Below are positions 11,753 to 23,300 of a stretch of 64,000 nt of DNA, one piece after another. How positions within the stretch are numbered: position 1 is the first letter of the stretch; the number at the start of each line of letters is the position of its first letter. Made by a program: the position numbers and the translations under genes. Below the pieces are notes generated by a model, which ran no database searches, had not been told where the DNA came from, and was given only the letters and a program-made list of their open reading frames with translations. The stretch spans positions 496,001 to 560,000 of the forward strand of contig JAWUZG010000174.1 in NCBI GenBank assembly GCA_036785705.1. Reading direction: 5' to 3'. Origin of the DNA: Acanthornis magna (taxonomy: Eukaryota > Chordata > Aves > Passeriformes > Acanthizidae).

Positions 11753-14700
11753 TCACTGCGTAAAGGTGGACTGCAGCTCCTTGAAGGCCGCCTTCCTCTG
11801 CTTCAGCTCCTCCGCCTGCTTCTTCTTCTCCTCCTGCTCTGCCTTGATCTCCTCCTCGAACCTGCTGGCTTCATTGATGGCTTGTGCCTGCAGATGGAAA
11901 TGTCCAGCTGTGACCCCTGCCAAGCTCTCCTGCCCACCCCAACATCTCCACCTCCTGCCCAACCATCACCCGGCACCAAACCGCCCCTGTGCATCGCCAT
12001 CCTGCAGCAGGACCTCCTGCGCCCTGGCACCTGCCTCACCTTGGCCTCAAAGAAGTTCTTGGCGCCTTTCACCCCCTCTGTGGAGACATCGATCTCAGAG
12101 AGCCGGGCCAGGGCGTGCAGCCCACTGTCCTCCTGCAGCTCACCCGCTGCTGCCTTCCGGAAAATCAGCAGGAACTGCGAGGGGAGACAGTAGCATTGGC
12201 TCCCTGAATACCCCAGAGCCACCACAGCCACTGCTCACCTTCTCACCAGCAGGAACAGTGGCTGGGGACACCTCCCTGCCAGCATGGAGTCCCCCAGCCT
12301 CTCAACCCTCACCTCTCGAAAGCTGAGCTTGCTGTCCAGGTCTTCATCCACCTCCTTGATCATGTTCTTCAGTCCCAGGTGTGTCTGTGGAGCACCCAGC
12401 TTCTCCATCATCAGCTTCAGCTCCATCAGGTCAATGAAGCCATCTTTCCCTGCATCGTACCTGCAGGATGGGGGCACAATCTTGACACATCCCCGTGGGG
12501 TGCAGAGCCCACACAGCCCCCCACACTGACCCCCCAGCAGCAGACCCCTGTGTGCTCTCACACTGGCCAGGAAGTGAAGAGGGATCAGCAAGAACTTGGG
12601 CACTGATGATCTCCGGCAGCTGTCCAGACCACAGGGAAGCTGCTGCTGAACCGCTAACAACCCCCTGGAGCATTATCCACGATCATGCCTGTTTCCGTGC
12701 AGCACTTGGCAGGAGAACCTGCCAGGATGCTGCCAAACCTGCTGCCAGCTCCTTGTGCCAGGAGCCGGAGCACGTGCTCGCCTTGGCTGTGGCACGGGAC
12801 AACATGCCATGGGGCCAAGCCCACCGGGCACTGCTCCCCCTGTCACCATCTCCTCCTCACCATGATACCTCCAGGTGACCCACCCCCACTGCCCAGAGCC
12901 TGTGGCATCCATGCTCCACCCCTGGCCAGGTGCCTGGGCTTGGCTGAGAGCCCCGAGCACAGCTCTGCTCACTGATGCTACCTAAGGACCTGCTGGAATG
13001 CCCCTCCTCAGACTCCTGCCTGTGGCTGTGCCACAGTCCCCTCCAGCCACCCTGCTGTCCTCTCCCCTGCCTGCTGCCTGCACACCGTGGGCTGTGCTGG
13101 TGACATGCTGGCACGGCACAATGGGATCTCAGTGGGGAGCCAGCATGGAGCCACATTTTGTACAGCTCCACACGCTGTAGGTGGGCAGCTACACACTGCA
13201 CCCGTGGTGACAGGGCTTTTTTTTGTGTCTTGTCACTGCAGCAGCCACGCACAGCCCCGGTTCCCCATGCTGCAGGTCCGTGACTCATCTGTACCTTCTC
13301 TGCTGCCGTCTGCTCTGGCCGTGTCTCCAGCAGCACCTTCCTGATCTGCCAGAGACCCCAAAATGGAGCTGGTCCTGCTCACCCCTGCCTACTGCTGCCA
13401 TCACCCTCGGAGCGCAGGTGTGGGCACAGAACCCACGTGATTTTTGCCTCCAATACCCCTCTTGGAACATAGGATCATAGAATCATGGAATGGTTTCAGT
13501 TAGAAGAGACTTTAAAGACCTCTCGTTCCAACCCGTGCCATGGGCAGGGACACCTTCCACCATCCCAGGTTGCTCCAATCCCTGTCCAACCTGGCCTTGG
13601 ACACTTCCAGGGATGGAGTAGCCACAGCTTCTCTGGGCAGTCTATGCCAGGACCTTCCCACTCTCATGGGGATACCCTTTGGATACTTCTTCCCAGTATC
13701 CAAACTAACCCTGCCCTCTGTCACTTTCAAGTCTTTCCCCCTTGTCCTGTCACTCCATGCCCTTGTTCAAAGTTCTTCTCCATCCTTCATCCCACAGAGT
13801 TTCTCTGCAAGTGGAGAGTTACCCAGCCTGGCTTTGCCACTTCATCCCACGCAAGCCGCTTCCCCAGCTGCAGGACACCTCCTTGCTCTCAATCCCCTCC
13901 TCTCTGTTTTTCTGGGATACCAGCATCCTCCTGCAACTCCCAGACGGCACCATCTCCCCTGTGGAGAGCAAAACCCCTTCCACGCAGCACTTTACAACCG
14001 CAATGTCAAATCTCGAGGGCAGCAGCAGCAGGGACGACAGCGTGGCGGGGCTCTGCTCCAGAGCATCCCTCCCTCGGGAGACCCCCCGGCTCCCAAACCT
14101 CCCCAGCGCCTCGCAGCCCCGTTGCTGCTCCTTTCGCTGCAGCGAGACGCCGCAGCTGTCAGAGCAAACACGTCTGCTCCGCACGGCTCCCTCGCCTGCG
14201 CGGCGCCGCCACCCGCCCCGCCATCTGCGCCCGGAGCGCCCGCGGCACGGCCACCCATCGCCTCGGGCCCGGGAGCTGCCACCGTCCCCCGAGCGCGGTG
14301 TCCCCGCCGCGGGCTCCCTTCTGCTGCAGTGCACGGCCCGCAGCAGCCTGCGCGCCTGGCTCGCTGCCACGTGCTGGCCGCGGGTGACAGTCCCCCGGGA
14401 AGACACGGGGGACAGGGAGGCTCCCTGCACGGCCAGGGGTGCTGGCGGGGTGTGTCTCACCCTACGCTGCCCCCCAAACTTATGTTTCGGCGGTCACTGC
14501 CTCCGACCCCCACTTCCTCCATCCCCGGCCGTGTCCGAGCGAGACCACCCAGGACGCGGATGCGGATCCTCCCCCCGTGCCAGACGGGATGAGCGGTGCT
14601 GGCATGTCGCAGCCATGCCTTCGCCAGTGCCATGTCTCCAGGCTTCCCGGAGTGCCGCTGCCCCCGCGCCTCCCGCACAAAGCACCCGGAGCGCCGCGGG

Positions 14701-15717
14701 ATCCGTGGGGATGCTCCGCGCTGTCCCGTTTGCCCCTGGCTGCTCCCGCGCACACCGGCGAGATCGCGGTTGGAGTCACCCCGATTTCTGGCTCCCCCTG
14801 GAAATTTCCAGGGCTGGAGACTCGCTGCCAGCTCCCCCCCTTCCCAGGGGCCGGGGGCCGAGCTCGTGCTCCGAGTCACGCTCCGCCACGCGTGGTGGCA
14901 CGCAGCACGGGCAGGGATACTGAGGACACGCCAGCCTGGCCTCTGCGGCCCCGGGGGCTGCAGGGATGGGGAATCCCTCGGTGATGCGGCAGAGGGAATG
15001 TGGGGGTCCCCGGTCCTCTCTTTTAGCTCCCTTTTTCTGGCCTCAGCACCAGGGTACCCCCCATGGGGGACAGGTTCCTTCGGCAAGAATTTAGGGGTGC
15101 GCAGGAATGTCTCCTGCAAGGAGCTGGGGAAGGTGTCCCCGGCATCAATTCTATGAGGGGCTTTGGGAGAGGGGTGTCCCTGGCATCCCTGAGAGGGGCA
15201 GGAGGGGCATCCCTGCTGCAAGGAATTGGAGGTGCCCTGGCATCCCTGCTGCACAGAGCTGGGGCTGGAGGGAGCCTCCGACAAGGAGCTGGGGATCCCT
15301 CCCGCAAGAGGCTGAGCATGCATGGGGGCTCCTCTCGCAAGGAATAGGGGGGTCCCGCCTGCAGGCACGGGGCGGGAGGCGCTGGGGCACCTGTCCTGCC
15401 AGAAACCGGGATACCGGGGATGCGGGAACCGGGATGTCGGGGGTGCGGGATGGCCGGGGTCCCCCGTCCGCCCCGGCGCTGCCACCTGGGGACCCTCCTC
15501 TCCCTGTCCCCCACACTCACTGTCGGAAGAGCCGTTCCATGTCGCGGAGCTGCCTCCGGGAGAACTCGCGGAACTCCCCAGCGGGGCTGAAGACGCGGCG
15601 GCCGCCGCCCCCGGGCGAGCCCTCGCCCACCGCCCGCCCCGCGGGGCTGCCCGGCGCCGGCCCCGGCCGCGGCCCCCGGCCCCGCCGCCCCTCCGGCTCC
15701 TCCGCCGCCGCCGCCAT
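11753..15717 (-). CDS. EFHD2: EF-hand domain family member D2 (swiprosin-1)
   Basis: Calcium-binding adaptor that binds and bundles F-actin and modulates immune-receptor and apoptotic signalling in the cytosol. Coding exons (minus): 15521-15717, 12313-12460, 12040-12174, 11753-11887. They total 615 nt (204 aa) with matching phases. Exon 1 encodes an Ala/Gly/Pro-rich disordered N-terminus, then RVFSPAGEFREFSRRQ. Exon 2 encodes EF-hand 1 (loop about 68-79, DAGKDGFIDLME) and EF-hand 2 (loop about 104-115, DEDLDSKLSFRE). Exons 3-4 encode FLLIFRKAAAGELQ, LARLSEIDVS and a charged C-terminal coiled coil ending AAFKELQSTFTQ. From RVF onward it is nearly identical to human EFHD2. The N-terminus is about 35 residues shorter than the 240-aa mammalian protein. 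The ATG at 15717 is the first in the frame of a GC-rich exon. A 3.06-kb first intron holds a CR1 copy. Confidence 0.97.
13466..13790 (-). mobile_element. CR1 LINE 3' fragment in EFHD2 intron 1
   Basis: Begins on + with the reverse-complemented CR1 tail (ATAGAATCATGGAATGGTTT) and continues through the conserved GGGCAGGGACACCTTCCAC segment. Right boundary is approximate. Confidence 0.8.
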
Positions 15718-15830
15718 GGTGCGGTGCCCGGATGGCCGCGCCGCTCCGCCCCGCTCCGCCCCGGGGCTGGGCTGCGGCCCCCCGGCTCCGTGCCGGCCCC
15801 GGGGGGCTCCGCTGCCCGCCCCCGGCAGCA
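13990..15830. promoter_or_regulatory. CpG-rich region around EFHD2 exon 1
   Basis: GC- and CpG-dense sequence covers the 3' part of intron 1, coding exon 1 and about 100 bp upstream. No TATA box is seen near 15717, which fits a CpG-island promoter. The part inside the intron (14.0-14.9 kb) could hold an alternative first exon, but I cannot show one. Confidence 0.55.
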
Positions 15831-17363
15831 CATCGCGGCCCCTCGGACCGCCCCGCCGGCTCGGCTGTGCCAGCCGGGCTCCCACACCGACCCTGGAGGG
15901 GTGCGCTGCCCGCCGCACTCCATCAGCCCAACCCCGTCCCTACGGACGCCCTCCCTTCCGCCGGCAGGTCTCACCCATCCCCCGGGATGATCCTTGGGGT
16001 CCGGTATCACCGGTGGGTCCCATGCCCCGGTGGGATCCCCCCCGAACCATCTTTAGATCCGTTTCAACCCAAACCAAGCCATGACTCTATGAATCCATAG
16101 GCTCGAAGGACTGTAAGAGGAGTCTGGTGCACTCACAGCTACCTGTGCTATTGCCATCTCCATCCGTTCCTGACCCAGTTTGCCAAGGGTGGGATGGGGA
16201 GGACGCACAGTCGTGGAGCAGCCCAACACCTCCAGGTCCACCTGCAGAGGATGCCCACGGCAGCATCTTTAAACAACACAGGCATACAAGGTCATGCCTT
16301 GCCCCAAAGTAAACCCAGCCGTTCAGACAGGGAAGCATCCAGCTTCTCCCAGCACAGGGAGCAGGAAAACCAGGCCACACCAATTACCACAGCCCCACGG
16401 CACTGCCATTGCCATTAGGGATCAGCCACTGTGCACACGTGAGTGCTTCACATGCCCAGACACGATGCAGCCCTGCATCAGCCCACTGCAGCCCTCTGTG
16501 CTGCTTCTAGACCTTTTTTATCCTATTAAAAAATAAAGACCAAAAATCCCCAGCGGGGCTTTGCTCACATCCAAATTATCCTCGGCTGAAGAGGTCCACA
16601 GAAGATTTGGAGCACAGACTTCTGTGAGTGATGCCGAGAGGGAGTGGCTGCAGGGATGCCGTGCTGGAGCTGCCTGTTGCCTGCGGGGACCCCTCTCCCC
16701 AAAACACTGCTGCTCCCCAAAATCCAGGGTCTGCTCTCGCCCTTGCTAATGACAAGAAGCAGTAATGAGCCTGTGCCATCACCCCATCCCAACCCACGAG
16801 CACATGGTTCTCATCTCCCCAGCTTGTCCTCATGCTGCTGCTGTACTGCTGGGGCTGACATAGGTCCTCTTCTTCCCCCTCCCCATGTGGCAGGTCCAGG
16901 GTGTTTCAGGAATTCCAGAATTCCATAGCACATCGTGCCTTATGTTCCAGTTTCCCTGTGACACAATGGGGACCAGAGGACATGGGACTTGCAAGGGCTA
17001 TTTCAAGCCATGTGCTTGAGGCCACTTCAGCAAAGACAGGAGAAACCCCCCACAAATGACTTTACACATCACTGGGCTGTATTCACACACAAATATACAC
17101 ACACGTGTACACTGGACCATATCCTCACCACCTCACCTGTTCCACTGCCATAAATCCCACCATGCTCTACAGGACATGGACTGGGGGAAAATAAGGCCCT
17201 ACATTGTACAGTCACATCAGTGTGCCCAGGAGCTATGGGATGCAAACAGGAGCTCCTCAAAATGCACCCACACCTCATGCCACCTCCGCCTTCACAGAGT
17301 CCACAGTGATGACCTGTTCCTACTGCAGACCACCACCTAGTGAAGGTCCCTGTGGTGTGTCTC
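15831..17363. other. Intergenic region between FHAD1 3' end and EFHD2 promoter
   Basis: FHAD1 and EFHD2 run in the same direction (minus), with about 1.65 kb between the FHAD1 stop and the EFHD2 ATG. The FHAD1 3' UTR must lie here, but I found no canonical AATAAA on the minus strand. No other gene is supported. Confidence 0.5.
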
Positions 17364-20300
17364 CTATGATCTTCCCAATTTGACAGCATCTGCCACGCTC
17401 TCCTTGGCCTTTGGCTTGCTCGAGCAGAGAGGCTTCACGGCTCCAGGCTGCAGAACAGAGACATCAGACGCAGCGTTAACCACGAGAGCTTGGCATGACC
17501 TGCTCTTTTCCCTTGCCCTCGTACATGGCACAAACCCATCGCTACAGGTGCCTGCACCACCTCCAACTTCACCAAGGGATGCTGCCACGATGCTGCAGCT
17601 GAGCGTTGGGGGCCTGAACCTCCAGACTCTCAGGATGGTCTGACTGCATACTCTGTGGATGGTTCCCAATGTGTGGAGGTGGCTGTTGTACAAAACTCAG
17701 GAGCTGGGTACTCCCTTCTCACCTTGTGCCATTTGGCAGCTTCTCTTTTGTGCCGCAGCCTCTTCTGGTCCAGCTGGAGCTGCATCCTCTCCAGAGCCTC
17801 TCGCAGCAGAGCCTTCTCTTCTGCCTCCTTGTGGGCTTTGTCTTCCAGGTTGGACATCTTCTCCTGGCACCTTCGCAAGGATGCTTGGCTCTGCCTGTCC
17901 AAACAGGAGGCAGGGATTCTGTTGGTTTTTTGCCCTTATCATTGCCCTGACCCTCAGCTGGGCTCTCCCATGCCTGCCTTAGTCCTGCTGACATTGTACC
18001 TCTGCCCCAGTTGATGCCACTGCTGTCCCAGGTTCCAGTCACCCCAGACAAGGGAACCTGTCAAGGCTTTCCTGACTCTGACACTGCTCAACCATGTGAG
18101 GCTGCACAAGGCACCACTGCAGAAAACTGAGAGGATCTTTCCCCACTCCTCCTGACATTTGATTTTTGTACTGTGACTGGTCCCAGACAGATACAGGACC
18201 CACCACTCCTTCCCCCGAAGTCCCCATCACTTGGCATCCAAGGATGAGGTCTCACTCAGAACCATAACCTTGTCTTTCCATACCTGAGCTGCTCCACACT
18301 TTCCTCATAACCTTTCAGCATTTTTTCTTTCCTTTCCAGGCGAAGCTGGAGGTTCCTGATCTTGTTGTACAACAGTTCCAAGGCCTTCTGTCTCTGCAGT
18401 CCCACTTCTCCCCTCTTCTCCTGAGGCAGGTGCTGCAGAGGCTGCATTCCTGACAGCTCCTTCATCTCCATCAGGCTTCCCAGAGCACCGATTACATCAA
18501 GGTACTGTGGGAAGGAGAGGGAATGCATTATTTACCAGGTCTGCTGCATTCCATCACGCTGCTCAGCCATCTGCTTTCTGTCTGCTTTCCTGAGGAGGTG
18601 ACAGCGTCCCAAGGAAAGTAGGTTTGCATTCCATTCCCAGCGGCACAGCTCACTGGGATTGGATTGCTTCCTTTTCTAAGATGACTCTTTTCCCTGCTGG
18701 ATGTTTCCCTGCCCCTTGCTCAACCCAGCAGCTGTGCTACCTGTGGACCCCTCCCCTGGCAGCTCTCTCCATTGCACCAGGGCATGTTTTGGGGTCCAGG
18801 ATGTCCTGGCAGACACACAATGTGCTCTGAGCCATAGAACCATAGAATGGTTCAGGTTGGAAGGAAAATTTAAAGGTCATCTAATCCAACCCCCCGGTCA
18901 TTGGACAGGGGTGTCTTCATCTGGACCACAGAGCAGTTAATCCTCAACTTTCCTGCAGTGTCCTGATGCCACCTTCATCTGAAATGTATTCAAAAAACAT
19001 CTAAACTCTGCCCACACTGGGCATGCACACACACTGTACACATGATTTACTCTATCTATCCCTGACATACCATCTTCTCCTCGAAGTCTGTTGCCTCAGC
19101 CATCTCCAAGCTCGCTGGGCTGTTGGTGATCCTGAACAAGGCCCTGTTAGGAACATGACCAGGAACCTGCACAGACAGGGAAAGACCCATGGAGGCCCCT
19201 TTGGGCCTGGCTTTTGGTCAAGTGGCCTTGACCCTCCCTTCTACTGAGAAAGGGGTGGTCAATAGATAACTCAAGTTACCTATTGAGAGACAGAATATGT
19301 GAATTCTAAAAACCTAGAAAAACAGGATTCCCTTAATCTTGTCAAGATAAAGAGGGACAAGAATCTCTTTGAAGGCAGCACAGAAACCGCTGAATCATCC
19401 CACGAAGGACTACGCATGCTCCAGAGAAAGGTGAAAAGTGCACTGTGATGAAGACTACAGAACTTCATCACGAGCAGACCCCCAAAGACCACCAGGACAC
19501 ACAGTGCATGTGTGGCACACATGCTAATGATATTAATAATTTCCGAGAAATATTTGTATAACCTCTCCTATCCCAGGGAATGTGATGGATATTCATGAAT
19601 GTTACCCATAATATTGTGTGTTGGAAGTGCTGGGGTGTGTTTGGAGGAATGAATCCCCCACACCCGGCATGCCGAATAAAGCAAATCCCCACTGCTTTGA
19701 CTTTGTCTCTGAAGTGTCTCTGGGCCTGCTTGGGGCGAATCACTACCTCATGGGAAACCTCCCCAGTATTGCTGTGGTCCCAAGCCTCCCACCCCTCTCA
19801 GCCCATGGCACCCCTGAGCGCTGCTATTCCAATGGCACCAGGCCATGTGCTGGTCCTGATGGAGCTGCCACCCTCTGCAGGAGCGCTGCCATCCCTCAGA
19901 CTACGTCTCACCCCCTGCCAGGCTTTGCATCTCCCCCTCACCACCCTGACTTCTTATGCAGTATCTCTGAAAATCTATTTCTCCCTGTTCCAGGGTATAC
20001 TTTGAAACAAAGCCACAGGCATTACAAACCACACACTGCCTCCCTACCTTGCCAGCCTTCAGTTTTTCTCCCAACACAGGTGCAGGTTCCATCTCCAGAC
20101 CTTTTTCTTGGACTATTTTCTCTGCTAAGTCTTTCATCCGGATCACCGGTGTCTCTGAACTCTTCTTCACAGAGCCTGGAGACAAACAAGCAACTGCCAA
20201 ATTGTTCCACTCTCCACACAACTTTGAGGCTGGCCAGCTTTTCCCAGCCTCCCTGTGAGGGTGGGGAGGCCCTGGCACAGGGTGCCCAGAGAAGCTGTGG

Positions 20301-23300
20301 ATCCCTGGAAGTGTCCAAGACCAACTGGACAGGGCGTGGAGCAACCTGGGCTAGTGAAAGGTGTCCCTGCCCATGTCAGGGATTGGAAGAAGATGGTCTT
20401 TAATGTCGCTTCCAACCCAAACCATTCCATGATTCTAGGAGAGCCCTGCTCACCTGAGCACTGCCTCTTCTCCAGCACCTTTACTCTCTCCCGGAGCTCA
20501 GCCAAACCTTCTTTTTGGCGCTGGATCGTTTCCTCGTGCCTGAGGCCTTGGCATTTTGCACCAAGCTCAGCCAAGTCTGATGGTGGCTCCTGGAAGAAGC
20601 AACCCAGCTGGGCCCAGTCTGCATCTGGCTCAGCACAAGCTCAGCTTAACCACAGACAGACACTGGGCACTCGGCACATGCCAGGAACAAAGCCTGGGGA
20701 GCATCCCCACAGAGACCCCTTTCCTGCTCTGCTGTGCCATAGTGAGGATATGAACCCTGCAAGTGCTCTGGAGAGCTGGGACAGGGATGCTGTGGCTCTG
20801 AACAGCCATGTTGGCCTTTTTCCCTTGCTTTCTGCACTCCCACAGAGCATCTACCTTCCACACACAAGCACTGATGCACTTCGTAGACTGCATCCTACAA
20901 AAACTTGGACGTTATTCTCTACATGTGCACTGCCCTCTCCCAGCCCTATCCAGATCCCTGCATGATGACAAACATCCAAAAACCTTTCACGAGGCTAAGG
21001 CCCATCGTCACCCCCTGTGCACAGCTAATGTTGGCTGCAGACCCCCAGCTCCAGTCTGGCTGCAGCTCTGCCCATCCCGCTCCTGAATGGGCAGAATGGC
21101 ACTTCAGCACTTGGATGTTCCCTTCCCCATCACAGTATGAGGAACAGGACAGGCAATACCTCCCTGCCGCCCGCTCATCAGCTGGCTGTGAGTCAGTGCT
21201 CGGCCCCCGCAGCCAGCCGGCCTCGCTGGCACGCTGCTGGCTGCCACCGTCGCTGTACAGAATGTACAATTCCTACAGTCCCTCCATCTGCTGCTGCTGC
21301 CACCTGCGAGTTCTTCCCTTTTCCAGCCTCGGGGAAATCTAATAGGAATTTGGCACAGGAGAATGAGTGCCATTCCTGAATGAGTTTCTTTCTGTCCTGT
21401 GCAACAGGCTGCCCCTAATCCTGCCCATCCAGCCCTAGAACCGGTTCTGCATACCCTGCACAGCCAGCATCCACGGCTGGCAAGCTGGAAAAAGGAGGGA
21501 AAGCTTTCATGTTGCCATTCCCTCTAATTGGCAATTAACGCAGCCATTAGCACACACAACACTTCTCGGTTGCAAAGTGCGGTGCAAACATCAGCTCATT
21601 AACCAGCAGCAGCTTGGTGGGGGCTGCGGGTACCCCGATCACAGGCGGCCCTCGGGCTTGGGAAAGGGCGCTCGCTCGGCTATGCTGCCCTGAGGCCAGC
21701 ACGGAGCAGCTCCAGGAGATAGTCCTGGGGCCAGCACGGAGCAGCTCCAGGAGATAGTCCTGAGGCCAGCACGGAGCAGCTCCAGGAGATAGTCCTGAGG
21801 CCAGCACGGAGCAGCTCCAGGAGATAGTCCTGAGGCCAGCACGGAGCAGCTCCAGGAGGTAGCCCTGGGGCCAGCACGGAGCAGCTCCAGGAGGTAGCCC
21901 TGGGGCCAGCACGGAGCAGCTCCAGGCTTGGCTCTCACCGTGATCAAACACCGGCACCATCCATGCTCATGGCAAACCCACACCTCGGTGCTCTCCATGC
22001 AGACTCACCCTCTGGGAGGCTTCACCTGCCTGCACTGGTGCCCTGGGAGCATCCTCTGGGCTCTCCACTGTTTGTTGGGAGGCATCCCGCAGTACCTGGC
22101 AGCGGGTTTGGGCTTGGCTGTGAGGAGAGACAAGGCATTGTGGAACCCCATGGTGGATGAAGGTGACCCGAACAGCTTGTGGAGATCAGCACCCTGGGCA
22201 CCCACCAAGGACTGCCATGGTGTGGTGGGAACACTTGCTTAGTTACAAGTGCCTGAGTTACCCATCCACTGGCACGAGCTCCACTAAATCCCCATTTTGG
22301 TTCCTGTGTCATGGATTCAGAGCTGAGCTCCATCCTGATCCTCTCACATGTGCCTTTTGCTCTGGGGTGAACCCTAAACACCATCAGCTGCTGGGGACAC
22401 ACAGAATGGCATCGGTGAAGCCTCATGTCATGTCAGCATGTACCTTAACTCTTCAGCTGCTGCTTTCAGGGCTCGATCCTTCTCCTCCACAAGGCTGGAC
22501 ATCTCAGATAGCTTCTCTGTGAGCTGGTTCACTTCCTGCTCCCGGTGTTTCAGCTGCCTCTGGCTGTGCTCCAGCTCCACCTTCTGCTCTTCACTCAGCT
22601 CCCCTAAGCACAGAAGAGCCCCGTGGGATGCTGGCTGACTCATCCCCAGTCCTGGGGATCTGCAGCTGCTGCACCCTCATGAAAGCTGGCAGCAGCAGTG
22701 GGGCTCATCCCTGCAGAGCCCTGCCCTGCCCTTGACAGCTGCCCTCAGATCCTGGGCCATGCCAACAGGACATCCTGGTTTGCTAAATCCCATCTCTTTG
22801 CGTGGGTGTAAGCCAGGGCAAGGAGGACAGGTCACCAGCATTTTCTGACTTGCATGCTTTGACTCCACACATTCCTCATGGGGTCTGGCCCCATGTTCAC
22901 AGCCCTGCCCATGGAGGAATCCCAGGTAAGGCTCCCCCAGTCCACTGCCTTGGAACACCTTCAGCTCCAAGATGTTCACCAGTGTGATTTTGAGCTCAGT
23001 TTTGTCTACCTCCTCTCCCCCTGATTACTCTGCTCTCTCATTGTCACTGTTATTTCTTAGCCAAGGATGGGGAGGAATTCACCTTCCCAAAGGGAACAGG
23101 CTGCCTGCTTTGCCCCCAGCAGGACAAAGCATTGCCTGAGGATGGTGACATTTCCCATGATCTGTCACGACACTTGTCACTGCTTGGAGGAGGACTGGGA
23201 TGATGGCAGCCACACAGTGCACATCACCCACCTCTCATGTCCGACATCCTGGCTCTGGTTTCTGACAGCTCCCTGGTGAGCCTGCCGATGACTACCTGCT

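Noticed and set aside
13540..14923. Long open frames (350-393 codons) in EFHD2 intron 1
   Set aside because: They run through a CR1 copy into CpG-rich DNA and have low-complexity Pro/Ala/Arg content and no recognisable domain. Lack of stops is explained by GC content.
14457..16010. 517-codon minus-strand frame over EFHD2 exon 1
   Set aside because: A different frame from the true EFHD2 exon; GC-driven, with no splice logic or domain.
17530..17693. Longer last FHAD1 exon including the open frame to 17693
   Set aside because: The upstream acceptors put the region out of phase with exon 17723-17894. The exon 17364-17447 joins in frame and ends in TAG.
19071..19143. FHAD1 exon starting at the nearer acceptors 19131 or 19143
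   Set aside because: Both need an incoming phase that the preceding exon does not supply. The acceptor before 19166 gives an uninterrupted phase-0 exon.
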